A DNA stretch of 64,000 nucleotides from Mactromeris polynyma. Lineage: Eukaryota > Mollusca > Bivalvia > Venerida > Mactridae. The notes beneath the pieces were generated by a model. That model had not been told where the DNA came from. It saw only the letters and a list, made by a program, of their open reading frames with translations, and made no database searches. A program made the translations under genes and the position numbers. The stretch is taken from positions 19,672,256 through 19,736,255 of the forward strand of contig JASFXZ010000001.1 in assembly GCA_032209605.1 (NCBI GenBank). Direction: 5' to 3'. Shown one piece after another: positions 24,369-36,204 of the stretch; the stretch's first letter is position 1, and every line of letters begins with the position of its first letter.

Positions 24369-25690
24369 TGTTGTTTGTACGACGTGATTACAGAGAAACA
24401 CTCATATAGCAACCAGTGGTCGATCTATTATAACGGTCAGAACGCGAATCGCAATCTGTGTACATGAAACGCGTCAAGTAAAGGCAGACAACTTTTTTGA
24501 GAGATTTCACCATTTACAATGTACGCCCTCCCTTTAAACGTTAATTGATATTTATCTCGATACATACACACATATATTGGTGTGTGACACAGGCTTTCAT
24601 TTTGTCCGGAAATCATTGGCCTATTTTGTATCATAAACTGGTGTACATATCTCTTAAACTGTTTGATTGTCGATTCAGAAAGCTAAATATTTACATATAT
24701 TATAAGGTTATTCTGATCTAAGCCTTAGTTCATTTTTTAATTAACATCAATGACCTACCTGACAATGTATACTAGTACCTCACCATTGACAGAATGAGAG
24801 AAAATTGGCATAAGGAATGTAATGTTTATGAATGTGCGGTTTTATTTTCGTAACATTGAACCCTGCTTACCTATCTCTGTGCCTACATTCTTGTCTATCT
24901 TCCTCCTTGATTCCCTCCTACCTATCTACCTACTTTCCTGCCTATCTCTGTGCCTACCTCCGTGCCTATCTCTGTGCCTACCTCCGTGCCAATCTTGCCT
25001 ATCTTCCTCCTTGCCTCTCTCCTACCTACATACCTACTTTCCTGCCTATCTCTATGCCTACCTCCGTGCCTACCTCCGTGCCTATCTCTGTGCCTACCTC
25101 CGTGCCTATCTCTGTGCCTATCTCTGTGCCTACCTCCGTGCCTACCTCCGTGCCTACCTCCGTGCCTATCTCTGTGCCTATCTTGCCAATCTTGCCTATC
25201 TTCCTCCTTGCCTCCCTCCGTGCCTATCTCTGTGCCTACCTCCGTGCCTATCTCTGTGCCTACCTCCGTGCCTATCTCTGTGCCTACCTCCGTGCCTATC
25301 TCTGTGCCTACCTCCGTGCCAATCTTGCCTATCTTCCTCCTTGCCTCCCTCCGTGCCTATCTCTGTGCCTATCTCTGTGCCTATCTCTGTGCCTATCTCT
25401 GTGCCTACCGCCGTGCCAATCTTGCCCATCTTTCTCCTTGCCACCCTCCTACCTACCTACCTACCTCCCTGTCTACCATCTTCCATACCTACTTCCATTC
25501 CTACCCTTGTGACTACCCCTGTGCCTACATAATTCATTGCCTACCTTCCTCCGTGCCTACCTATCACATTGCCTACCTACCTCCGTACCTACCTACCTCC
25601 TTGCCTACCTATCACATTGCCTACCTACCCCCTTACCTACCTATCTGCTTGCCTACCTTCCTCATCGCCTGCCTCGCCTGTTAGGATACC
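24369..25690. repeat. Tandem unit, copy 3 (truncated)
   Basis: Only the first part of the unit is present: the antisense frame matching 370-567 (here 24437-24634) and the start of the pyrimidine repeat, which is expanded. Similarity stops at ~25690 inside the repeat and the following DNA is unrelated. This is the right edge of the array. The junction with copy 2 is a direct fusion after the bases matching ~7978 of copy 1, skipping the equivalent of ~7979-8119 and 1-304. Confidence 0.88.
24866..25680. repeat. 12/24-bp pyrimidine-rich tandem repeat, unit 3 (expanded)
   Basis: The same repeat family enlarged and more regular than in units 1 and 2, with long runs of the 24-bp dimer (tgcctatctctg followed by tgcctacctccg). 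It ends in a looser zone with cctacctac and ttgcctacc motifs, where the whole 8 kb array stops. Open frames on both strands here are periodicity artefacts. Confidence 0.92.
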
Positions 25691-26281
25691 CTAATCACAT
25701 GTGATGTCGTAATATCGCCTTATCTACGTCTTGCTTGAGGGATTGGATTTAGACAGCACATTGTGTAGCTTGTCTTAATACTTCGGGTGTTCTCACCGTT
25801 TACTCTACAAGTTATCTAGTTTCTTTAACGTGATAACCAGATAATTATCTAGTTAATTAAGTAAATAACTTGTGGCAGAAATATGCCACCATACATTTCA
25901 ACTAAACGAGTTTGATAATAAAACTAAATTGATTTAAACGCTTAATTATACTACATTTTGATATCGATTAATGTATCTACACTTGATGTTATACATGGCT
26001 ATGAGTAATTGAGAAATCACTAAGTTAATAGTTTCTATTTATATACTCAGTCCATTTAAAAACGCACAGTTTTAGACATGTGAAATGTTTGTAAAACGTC
26101 ATTTAATGTTAATGTGAATCTCGTCATATATGAAAATACCCGTTGGTTGCCATAAATATATACACGATGCATAATCATGAAATAATATCATGTCTTTATG
26201 TTTTTCTTGTACCGCTGTGTAAGTCAACACAATTTGAGATAATTTGTAATGTGTTTTTTAATTTGCTGAGTATATTTAAAA
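25691..26281. other. Non-coding stretch
   Basis: AT-rich, with a small imperfect palindromic patch at ~25805-25885 (acaagttat...ataacttgt and tggcagaaatatgcca). No gene is supported. Confidence 0.5.
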
Positions 26282-26445
26282 TACAGTAAAACCCCCATAG
26301 AACTACCATTGGACTCTTGAAAACTGGTCTTCCAATAGAGGTGGTCTTAATATCGGATTTGAAAACAGAGCACAATGGTCTTAAAATGTGGTCTTACTAT
26401 TGATGTAGTCTTATTATTGAGATGGTCTTTAAGTGAGGTACTGTA
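26282..26445. mobile_element. pogo-like MITE
   Basis: Starts TACAGTAAAACCCCCATAG and ends with the inverted GTCTTTAAGTGAGGTACTGTA. Internal 'gtggtctta' motifs match the MITEs at 3458 and 33127. Confidence 0.65.
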
Positions 26446-27087
26446 CTGGTAAAAGTTTTCCTGGTACATGTATAAGTTAGATGGCTGACAAAGACATGTG
26501 GCTATAAGTTTCATGGTGAGCCAAACACATGCACCGTAAGTTATATACCACCACACTACTACCAGGCTTGATAGCGAAATGTTCAATATCAAGTGGTGTA
26601 TTTCTCCTACTGTTTGGTATATAATGGTCAGTACTACTGTGGTTAACATCAAATATTGTCGAATGCTAATTAACAAATCAACGACACCGTCTGACAGCGA
26701 CAAATGTCAAATATACGAAACCATTAAAACGTTTTACACATTTCTTCCCCAGACATGCCCGGCAAACAAGAAATGACTAATGATTGAAATTACAACGTAT
26801 ATGTTTCTACACGTGCAATATATCACGTACAAACTACAGTAAACATATATCTGGAATTTATATATAAGGAGAATGGCTGACAGTTGTATCAATAGAAACA
26901 TATTTGAAAAGCTTTAGTATTATGTTTAATGTCTCTCTGTTCAATGTCATACTCACTGAATAGCACACGTCGATTGCTTATACTATAAGTGTTACGTATA
27001 TACTTTTCATGTTACGCACTTGCACTTATATTATTTATGTGTAGACTAAAAGTAAGGAGATATTAATGTATAAAGTTGAAGTATTAC

Positions 27088-27452
27088 TAGGGAAGTCAAC
27101 GAATACTTCGATAGTCAAATAGTCCGACTATTCAAATACTGATTCGGCATTCGCGTATTCGGTAAAATAGATATGTTCAATATAAAGGCATTGAATGACA
27201 TTTTATCATTGAAAATAATATCTACATGTTGACATGTCATGTTGTATATTTGGGGACAAGAGAGACACGTATTAGTAATCGCGGGGATTGATCAGTTTAA
27301 AACACAAAACACAAACATTGATAAGCATAAAGTTAAACTTCGAGTTTCAAATGTATTATTATAAAATACTAAGAAGGTCGAATGTTAGAACATTCGTTCA
27401 GACGGTTGACCGAATATTCGAATACCAAAATTGCCATTCGTTGACATCCCTA
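27088..27452. mobile_element. hAT-like MITE, copy 1
   Basis: Bounded by TAGGGAAGTCAACGAAT and the inverted ATTCGTTGACATCCCTA. The flanking octamers (agtattac and aatactac) agree at six of eight positions, suggesting a decayed 8-bp target duplication. The subterminal regions carry repeated attcgaat motifs. No transposase frame. Confidence 0.65.
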
Positions 27453-28780
27453 AATACTACAAATCCAACTTGAGTATTGCATTGGAGAAATAATAAAACC
27501 ATCATTGTCGATATATTACAACAATAAAATCACAAACACAAGACAATGTAGATACATGTATATGGAATTGGTAAAATATTTACTGGCAAATCTGTCTTTA
27601 TTAAAATACTCAATGCTCTCTACTTATAATGTATACGTTCATCGGGTTATTGGCAAAGGGAATTCTTTTTGACTAGCATAAACGTATTTAAAGAATTTAC
27701 GTGGCGTTGGTGCAGAAACATAGATTGTGATGTATATTTTTTCCAATTCTGAGTCCTAATATAACATTAAACTATCATAATAATGACGTAACATACATGT
27801 ATATATAGTAATAAGCATGATGCATAAAACTAAGCATAGCTTAGGGAGGATTAATGGGACAGACGACAAAACAACTCTATTCTGTGTTATATTATACATT
27901 TATACTATGCTATATAAACATACAACGAATAAAGTTAATTTTTAGTGTACATGGATAATTCAGAAACGTCTAATTTGTTACCACAAAACACTTGACCGCA
28001 AATCAACATATTAGAAGCTTAAAGATATTTGTAAATTTTAGATCTACCATTAGATAATATAGCTTTAGTTTCGGCCCCACATACACGGAGAGTATAACTA
28101 ATATACAGGATATTACAGTACATGCAATATATGGTAATTGCTGACTATTAAACGTATCAACCAACATGAATACAACACACGCACACACACGCACAATAAA
28201 GCTACATAAAGAAGCTAGTAATAGTATAAAATAAATATTAATTTTGAATGAAAAAAGAAATATAAAATTATCAGAACAGAACTGGAGATGACTCAAATAT
28301 TGTCTGTTAGAGAAAGGCAACATATCATTGTCTTATACATGGAATGATTAATAAATCAAAAAAACGTATAAGAGCTCTATTTCATGCAGGATAGATCGAC
28401 GCATAATAGATAAATCAAACGACATAATACTCTGTATCTATTATGTTTATATATTTTTATATTGTTATGCATTCATGTGCTTTTGTCTGACTAAGCGCCT
28501 GGTACGTGCAATTTCCTATATTTAATTTCAATTTAATTATCGTCTGACTAAATACTCATATAATAACGCGGTTAAATCCAGAGAACCACTGTGTCGGACC
28601 GGACATACTTCAACCAACTGACAGGTCTACAGACCGACGACAGTCATGCCAACATCATGTAGGATTATCTTTGTCTGCGGTATTCATTCGGACAGTCTCC
28701 TGTCGTCTGGCTTAGGCGTCATATTATAATTCATGTTTCGTCTGCATTCGTGAATGAGATTTCATTTTCCTTCTTCCTGT
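27453..28780. other. Non-coding, upstream of gene E
   Basis: AT-rich with no supported coding sequence. The 106-codon minus frame at 28003-28323 has no recognisable domain and lies in low-complexity sequence. Confidence 0.5.
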
Positions 28781-28791
28781 ACGTGTATTGC

Positions 28792-28797
28792 TATAAA
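28792..28797 (+). promoter_or_regulatory. TATA box of gene E
   Basis: TATAAA (in gctataaatgc) lies 79 bases upstream of the last base before the ATG at 28876. That places the expected transcription start at ~28820 and gives a ~55-base 5' leader without an obvious intron. Confidence 0.7.
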
Positions 28798-28875
28798 TGC
28801 TTGGTTCTAAATGAAACAGGGTAGCTGAACAGCGAATTAAAGTTTATTTTGTGAAGAAACAGTTAAGCTACCAAG

Positions 28876-31637
28876 ATGAGAATCTTTTCAGTGCTTGCAT
28901 TTACTTTATGTGTTACGGTTGCATCATGTATGTACTACTATCCTAAAAAGATGGGTAAGTATTTACGTTTTTATTAATATCAACTGATTCTTTAAAAACT
29001 TGTTTTCTGATTTTCATTGCTTATGGCAAATCTTAAAGCAACTATGGCTACTCATGCTAACAGTACATGTTGGTAAACTACAAGACACAATCAAAGCGCT
29101 GAAAGCACTGCAGTTGTTCGGTATTGAAGACCGGTTTTGTGTTCAACAATTCCAGATTCACAGAAAGTACGAATCATTATTGTTCATTGTTGAACCATTA
29201 CGTAAATTTAATTGCGCAGTAAAGATTTCTACCAGTATTGAGTATGTTATGCAGGTTAGGCTCATATGTTGAACTATTTTTAACCGACTCACTTACTTGT
29301 TATTCTTGTGCCTCTATCAGGAAAAGTAGTTTTCGTATTAAGGCGATGAGACTGTCGAAAATTGCCATAGAAGTAGTTGTTCTATCGAACAACTACAAAA
29401 CACCATTCTGGTTCCGTGACAATCAAAAGTTAACAGTTAATATAATCGAATCGTCATGACATTTCGTAGAAACTTTAAATAATGTTGTTACATTCAGAAT
29501 GTTATACACTTATAACCATAGGACATGGGAGTTATGGTGGATATGGTGGAGGTATGATGTACAGAGGTGGAGGGATGGGGCTTGGCGGAGGGATGGGACT
29601 CGGCGGAGGGATGGGCATGAGTGGATTCGCAGGCATATTTCAATTAATCATCTTCAGTAAGTACCGACTTTCTTTATTCAACATGACGTTTTGAACATAA
29701 GCAACATCTCTTAGCCATTGATATATACTAGGGATGTCAACGAATGGCAACTTTCGTTTGGAAGGTCGACCGAATATTCGAGCAATCGACCTTTTTATTT
29801 AATAATAACACATATGAAATTCGAAGTTTAACTTTATGCTTATCAATTTTGTGGTTTAAACTTATCACTCAAGTTGTTAAAATCCCCGCGATTACTTATA
29901 ATTTCCGAGGACCTAAGTGTCATTACCGGAGTGTTATTATCTCTATTGCCCTCAACTTATAGGCCTACAACATGGCATGTCAATTTACATCTGTATATAT
30001 TATTTTCACGTGTAAAATGTCATTCAATGCTATGATGCCCATCATTGAAATTTAATACACTTGCATTCAGCTTCTATATTGAACAAAATTCAATGTATTT
30101 TGTTGAATATTCCAATGCCGAATCAGTATTCGAATGTTCGGACGTTCAAACGAATACTCGAATATCCGAATATTCGTTGACATCCCTAATAAATACTGAA
30201 TTACATGAATCATATACACTGTGTTTATATCTCTGACAGCGGATCCGTGGTCCAGTGGTAAAACGCTGGACTTGTAATCCAGGGATCGCTGGTTCGATTC
30301 CCCGCTCCATCGCTGACCGTACTAACAGTCTTTCGGACGAGACTTTAAACACCGAGGTCCCGTGTATGATGCTTTACATCGAGCACGTTAAAGAACCAGG
30401 GGTGCTTCTGGAACTGGGGCATCTTCTGTATCATGCACTAACATTCTTTTGGAGGCGTCGCCCATATGGGAAACCGGTGGCGACGATAAATAAACGCAAA
30501 TCCATTTTTTTCATATCTCTGTACATCTCAATTGTTTCTGCTATCAAGGGTATCGGACATTTACTTTACATACTCGATGATCGGTCATATACAGTTTGTT
30601 AGATGTTTTGTAATACGAATCGGTTTTTATAGCATTTCTTCCATTTATTTGGTAATTCTTTAAATCATTACTCTCAGTCAATAATAATACTATGACTAGA
30701 CAATAAAGACATACTGATATATTTTTTTTCTTTCTCTGTTCTTTTTGATTTATAAATTACGATACCATACCCGTTACCCCGACTAACATTCCATTGCATT
30801 ATAAAAAATAATACTAGAATATTCTAGAATTTTTGCTAGAATTATCGGAATTTTTACAAAACGGGCAGGGTAAAATAGAACGGTCGTTGACTTTGTACTC
30901 TGCAGAACGTATGGACGTAATATAATGTATTAAACTGTAATAAACATTAATATGTAACCATGGTCCCACCCATCTTCGGTACCCAGGCTATTCATACATA
31001 TGGGCAAATTGGCTAGCGAAACTTTGTTGTGCATGAATATTCATTAGCATTTCTCGACCAAATAAATGAACGATAACAAAAAGAAGAAATATCCTTTGTG
31101 AAGAGCTATCAGCAAATTCGACAAAATGGCAGCGCCGACAACTGAAAACAAATGTGCAATTTGAAAGCCGCGATCTCACTGGATCGCTCAGAACCTAGAT
31201 TTCATCCGTAACTGCTCGGCAATTGCCGTATCGCATGAAGACTGGATTTCACACCATTAATTATTAATTAGTAAGAGATTTTTACAGTCAGTTTGCCCAG
31301 AGTATCATATATGTTATAAATAGCCTGGGTACCAAAGATGGGTCCCTGCTTAATTATACGTATGTTTGTCAATAGTATAAAGAGCATATACATGGAGTAT
31401 TTTACGCTAATGTCAATTCAGTTTAGTATGACCAGTTTAGTTAAGGTATTCCGAGAGTATTGTAACATTTCAGTGTTCGTCTTCATTCTAATCATCAACT
31501 TGATACGCCCCCCGACAACTAGTCATTCTGGAGGCGGCAAAGGGAAAGGGTCGTCATACGGCTCCTCCAATAGCTACGGAGATAACTACGGCGGAGACAA
31601 CTACGGCAACAGCTACGACAGGGGAGCCAAGTATTGA
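28876..31637 (+). CDS. Gene E: secreted glycine-rich protein with central hydrophobic block (divergent family member)
   Basis: Coding exons are 28876-28954, 29522-29656 and 31474-31637, giving 125 residues. Both introns are phase 1 with good sites (gtaagt/ccatag, gtaagt/atttcag). Residues 1-18 form a signal peptide (MRIFSVLAFTLCVTVASC), followed by YYYPKK. Exon 2 gives a Gly/Tyr/Met-rich domain with three GGGMGLG-type repeats and ends GIFQLIIF. Exon 3 completes a hydrophobic run (~65-82; MFVFILIINLI), then RPPTTSHSGGGKGKG and a Gly/Ser/Asn/Tyr tail ending AKY. A donor (gtgagt) follows one base after the stop. An untranslated exon starting at 32047 carries AATAAA at 32139-32144. The order of parts and intron phases match A-D, while the flanking sequence is diverged. 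A structural extracellular role (shell, byssus or similar) is inferred from composition only. Intron 2 (1.8 kb) holds three mobile elements. Confidence 0.82.
29729..30188. mobile_element. hAT-like MITE, copy 2 (in gene E intron 2)
   Basis: Ends TAGGGATGTCAACGAATGG and inverted ATATTCGTTGACATCCCTA. The flanking octamers atatatac and ataaatac match at seven of eight positions, an 8-bp target duplication typical of hAT elements. Many attcgaat motifs lie near both ends. The same family as 27088-27452. Confidence 0.75.
30240..30510 (+). mobile_element. tRNA(Thr, UGU)-derived SINE
   Basis: The head (30241-30313) has a perfect A box (TGGTCCAGTGG, 30248-30258) and B box (GGTTCGATTCC, 30291-30301). 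A 5-bp anticodon stem CTGGA/TCCAG encloses the loop with TGT. The T stem and acceptor stem no longer pair, so it is not a working tRNA gene. A body with ggacgagactttaaacaccg and gcacgttaaagaacc follows, a conserved SINE core seen in molluscs and other invertebrates. It ends near an A-rich ataaataaacgcaaat tail. Confidence 0.8.
30962..31347. mobile_element. Foldback MITE in gene E intron 2
   Basis: Long inverted ends: ggtcccacccatcttcggta on the left and the matching inverted accaaagatgggtccc on the right, continuing inward through the cccaggctatt and tgggcaaa motifs. Total length is ~390 bp. No coding capacity, and the superfamily is not assigned. Confidence 0.7.
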
Positions 31638-32138
31638 GGTGAGTATGTTTATGAAACACCCTGAATTGTGGTTCGTCTCATGTATTGAGTGCACTTTGTC
31701 GTATAAGATAAATAACATATCAATACTAATGTTTAAGATCTAAGAATATAATATTTTTATTGAAAGCAGGTAAAACACTTATTCTATTTGAGTTATTTGA
31801 TTTGAAACATATACGGAATATATTGTAGTGCTGGGGTAGAATAAGGGACTCTTGTTATAGATATAGTGGGTTCTTCGATGCCAGTACTAGTTAGAAACTC
31901 TGTAATTCAATGCAAATATCTATTATAAAATCTATATAATGCTATAAAGCTTTTCACTATCGTTGTGAAATATTAAATACATTTTTATCAAATTGCAATT
32001 AGTACCATTGCTTATGCGCACAATACTAAGTCTGATTTTTATTTAGGAAATGGACACACGCAATGACTAAACGACTTTCTGGTAACATGATGGAGTAAAG
32101 GACATACACGATTATTTTCTGTACAAAAAATGATTGTA

Positions 32139-32144
32139 AATAAA
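32139..32144 (+). terminator. Polyadenylation signal of gene E
   Basis: AATAAA lies in the predicted untranslated last exon (32047 to ~32165), which has an acceptor ending tttttatttag. Confidence 0.6.
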
Positions 32145-32165
32145 TACTTTGAGCACTGGATGAGG

Positions 32166-33126
32166 CTTTGTTTGGTTTTTATTCTGGTCTAACTAAAGTG
32201 AAAAGACCGAATGAGTGTTGTCACCTATGGAATAATACAACTTTTGTCTATTTCAAGTGAACATTTCTGTGTAAATATGCATTTTTTAATATTTTTTCTG
32301 ACAAATAATAAATGGTTGCCATGGTAACAAAAATACCATTAATACCATATTTTTAAAATAAAACTATGTGCAGAGAGTTTGTATCTTTCATCGATTCTAA
32401 TCACATTAAAATCGGGCTGGGGGCCAAAAACACCCCTTACAGTACCTTGTCCTTTGTATTGAAAGTCAAAATCTCTGCTTTCATTCAATCAAAGACTGTA
32501 ATCCTAGATTGTAACATTCGTGGATACCAGACGGGATATATAGTCTGTTTTATTTACTTAGAACGGCTGTAAACAAACTTTGGTGTGCTTAGCCAATGAA
32601 AACATGTTTTACAAAATATTGACCAATAGACATAGTGTACGTAAAACCGGTATTCTTTACACATTTGGGATCAACAGTGCACCCATATACTTTTCGTGGA
32701 GTGAATGCTATTTCAACTTTAACAGAAGTATGCCACCATAGTAACGCAAATTTGTTCTGAGGCTGAGCTCGATTTACTATGTTTTTGTTCAGACCCCGTG
32801 AGCACATTGTCACGCATCTAGTCGACTCAATTCGAAAAATCAATTCGATGCTATATAAACCGATGACATAGCTTGAGTGTTAATAGTAATTTTATTTGAA
32901 TGCTTTATTGAAACCAACTGAAAACAACCTTTGGCGATTTGTTATCAATTTTTATATGACGACTTTAGTAAATTTGGGAATTTATGGACACACGTGATAT
33001 ATTTATCATATAACATATTTAAATTACTACATCATAATGCATTCAATGTATTTCCATTTGTTATACATCTTGTTCATAAATTTTCAAATATATTAACTTC
33101 GTACAAAACGATTAAAACTTACTAAG
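32166..33126. other. Non-coding stretch
   Basis: No supported gene. Short open frames have no domain or splice context. Confidence 0.45.
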
Positions 33127-33285
33127 TACAGTAAAACCTCACTTAAAGACCACCTCAATAATAGACAACCTCAACATTAAAATCACGATTTTCAAGTCCA
33201 TTTTCACTGTTTTCCTCTTTATTCAACCTGAATATTAAGACCATCTCAATATTAAGACCAGTTTTCAAGAGGACTTGTTGTGAGA
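33127..33285. mobile_element. pogo-like MITE, right end missing
   Basis: Starts TACAGTAAAACCTCACTTAA with the typical aaagaccacctcaataatag interior, but no inverted right end is found before the 40-bp minisatellite begins. Confidence 0.55.
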
Positions 33286-33334
33286 ATGGTCCAGTGTGGA
33301 TTTTCAAAAGAGGAAGATATGGCATTCAATTGAC

Positions 33335-34720
33335 ATTGGACACTGATAGTCTGTGGTAGCATGTATTGTGACATTGGACACTGCTAGTCTATGGTAGCAT
33401 GTATTGTGACATATTGAACACTGCTAGTCTGTGGTTGCATATATTGTGATATTATACACTGATAGTCTGTGGTAGCATGTATTGTGACACTGGACACTGC
33501 TAGTCTGTGGTAGTCTGTATTGTGACACATTGGATACTGCTAGTCTGTGATAGCCTGTATTGTGACATATTGGACACTGCTAGTCTGTGGTAGCCTGTAT
33601 TGTGACATATTTGACACTGATATTCTGTGGTAGCCTGTATTGTGACATATTGGACACTGATAGTCTGTGGTAGCCTGTATTGTGACACATTGGACACTGA
33701 TAGTCTGTGGTAGCATGTATTGTGACATATTGGACACTGATAGTCTGTGGTAGTCTGTACTGTGACATATTGGACACTGATATTCTGTGGTAGCCTGTAT
33801 TGTGACATATTGGACACTGATATTCTGTGGTAGCCTGTATTGTGACACATTGGACACTGATATTCTGTGGTAGTCTGTATTGTGACATATTGGACACTGA
33901 TAGTCTGCGGTAGCCTGTATTGTGACATATTGGACACTGATAGTCTGTGGTAGCATGTATTGTGACATATTGGACACTGCTAGTCTGTGGTAGCCTGTAT
34001 TGTGACACATTGGACACTGATAGTGTGTGGTAGCATGTATTGTGACATTGGACACTGATAGTCTGTGGTAGTCTGTATTGTGACACATTGGACACTGATA
34101 GTCAGTGGTTGCATGTACATGTACATTTGTATTGTGACATTGGACACTGATAGTCTGTGGTAGCATGTATTGTGACATATTGGACACTGCTAGTCTGTGG
34201 TAGCCTGTATTGTGACACATTGGACACTGATAGTGTGTGGTAGCATGTATTGTGACATTGGACACTGATAGTCTGTGGTAGTCTGTATTGTGACACATTG
34301 GACACTGATAGTCAGTGGTTGCATGTACATGTACATTTGTATTGTGACATTGGACACTGATAGTCTGTGGTAGCATGTATTGTGACATTGTACACTGATA
34401 GTCTGTGGTAGCATGTATTGTGACACATTGGACAATGATATTCAGTGGCAGCCTGTGTTGTGACACATTGGACACTGATAGTCTGTGGTAGCCTGTATTG
34501 TGACACATTGGACACTGATATTCAGTGGTAGCCTGTATTGTGACATATTGGACACTGATATTCAGTGGTAGCCTGTATTGTGACACATTGGACACTGATA
34601 TTCAGTGGTAGCCTGTATTGTGACACATTGGACACTGATATTCTGTGGTAGGCTGTATTGTGACACATTGGACACTGCTAGTCTGTGGTAGCATGTTTTA
34701 TGACACATTGAGCACTGATG
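33335..34720. repeat. 40-bp minisatellite, ~34 copies
   Basis: Tandem 40-bp (some 38-bp) units of the type ttggacactgatagtctgtg plus gtagcctgtattgtgacaca. A larger duplication exists inside: the aberrant monomer with tgcatgtacatgtacatttg occurs at ~34110 and again ~210 bp later. Long minus-strand frames here are periodicity artefacts. The last monomer runs directly into a tRNA-like SINE head. Confidence 0.95.
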
Positions 34721-34880
34721 CTCTGTGGTGGCTTAGCACTTAGGACTTCGAAGTCGAAGGTTCGAATTCTGGTATTGGTCAGTTCTGATATGGCCGGTTG
34801 GTGAGTCACCAATTAGTTAAATAATGGTTACTGTGCGCCTACCTGCCTGGTGCCTGGCAATAAAGGATAGGAATCAGGAA
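34720..34880 (+). mobile_element. tRNA-derived SINE abutting the minisatellite
   Basis: Recognisable A box (TGGCTTAGCAC, ~34729) and near-consensus B box (GGTTCGAATTC, 34759-34769), separated by a short self-complementary gacttcgaagtc. A tail ends near caataaaggataggaatcag. Its first bases (gctctgtggtggc) resemble the minisatellite motif agtctgtggtagc. Confidence 0.6.
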
Positions 34881-36110
34881 GTAAATGTGCTCAGAATGTA
34901 GGGTGTCTCATAAATCAGAAATAGCAACTGCAATTCCACCAGGTGCGCTTAAAACATATTTATCTGAATTTGACTTAAATCTAAGACTATATGTGGCGTT
35001 CCCTGTAGCTATTTATTCTCTCTCTTATATGTCAGAGCGTAATGTGAAAACATATTTGGAAATGAGCTCTTATAATATTCTTTATATCAATTTGTATATT
35101 TGTTTAATATTTTATGAAACACAATGTATGTGTAAATTAATATACACTTAACAAAACTTATAAGTGTGCAGGTGTGAATATGACTGTATCTTGGTCAGTA
35201 TTAGTCTGATCTTGAAGAAATGCGCAACAAATATAGCTTGCCTCGAAACACAGGAAAATGAACAATACTGCTATAGTGATGTGTTATACACAATATGTAA
35301 TCCTTGTTTCCATACTGGCACTAATCCATCCGCTTCTTCTGCTACTGTTATTGTTACAATTACTACTAATAATGATTACTTTAAACATTATGTAAGATAT
35401 AAATAGAATTTCTATAAGTTTTAATTGTTTTCGGTGGTCAAATGTTTGAATTATCACCAGAGTAGGATTACTATTGTCCCGTGAGCAGATACTATTGACA
35501 AGCAAAGTTAACGTCAATCCTTCCAAGCTTTGGGTCATATTCTAAGATAGAATTGCTTGTATCCGATGACCGCTCTGAAGGTCTATTGCATTTTAAATTA
35601 CTGTTGCTCTTTATTCAATGTTAAAGATAGATGGATAATCTTGAAACTCTTGAGAAAACACTAAAAGAATCATAGCACGGAAATCCCGTACAGTATTATA
35701 ATAAGAAGTCATTTGTAATTTTACTCCAACTTGTCATCACTTATTAGTTAAGAGGTCATTAGCTCGTTTTTCGAGTCGATAGTTCTATACATGGGACGAA
35801 TTGTTCTCGACATTAAGAATTTGTATTCCGTACTCTGTATACAATGTACATCTAACTGTTATAATATCTCACTGTGTGTTTAATATAAGGTCGTTAGAGT
35901 TACCGGCCTTGTGCAATATGTGTTACTCGTTGTGTGCGAGTTTAACATTGCCTTTCAGCAGTATGTCAAGTTATGTACGATGGCACTTGACCTAAGATGT
36001 GTTATTAGGTATTCAACCAGGAATTACCTGTTATAACATAAACAATGGGCAACTTCGTATTAATCAGGAGTGAAAATCAAATCTATTTGGAAGTATAATA
36101 TAAAAACCAA
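34881..36110. other. Non-coding stretch
   Basis: No gene supported. The phrase tggcgttccctgtagctattt at ~34995 recurs in modified form at ~37811 (ggcattccctttggctactt), so a dispersed repeat is present in both places. Confidence 0.4.
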
Positions 36111-36111
36111 G

Positions 36112-36200
36112 GCTGTCCCGGAGAACACACCTCTCGCCCGGGTGTTCAACGCACAAGATAGAAATGGACAGTTCAATGCTCTACCGACTGAACGTACCGG
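36112..36200 (-). mobile_element. Degenerate tRNA-derived SINE head
   Basis: Read on the minus strand it contains ttcagtcggtagagcattg, a tRNA A-box and D-arm signature, followed by a decayed B box (gcgttgaacaccc) and a gggcgagaggtgtgttctcc body. Too diverged to be a tRNA gene. Confidence 0.5.
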
Positions 36201-36204
36201 ATGA

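Noticed and set aside
24822..25684. Plus-strand frames of ~226-244 codons rich in Leu/Pro/Cys/Tyr
   Set aside because: All three plus frames of the pyrimidine repeat are open together, as expected from its 12/24-bp period.
28003..28323. 106-codon hydrophobic minus frame
   Set aside because: AT-rich DNA with no domain, promoter or splice partner.
30241..30313. Possible tRNA-Thr(UGU) gene
   Set aside because: A and B boxes and the anticodon stem are good, but the T stem and acceptor stem do not pair and a SINE body follows directly.
33500..34595. Minus-strand frames of 67-351 codons (Tyr/His/Cys/Gln repeats)
   Set aside because: Translations of the 40-bp minisatellite in successive phases.
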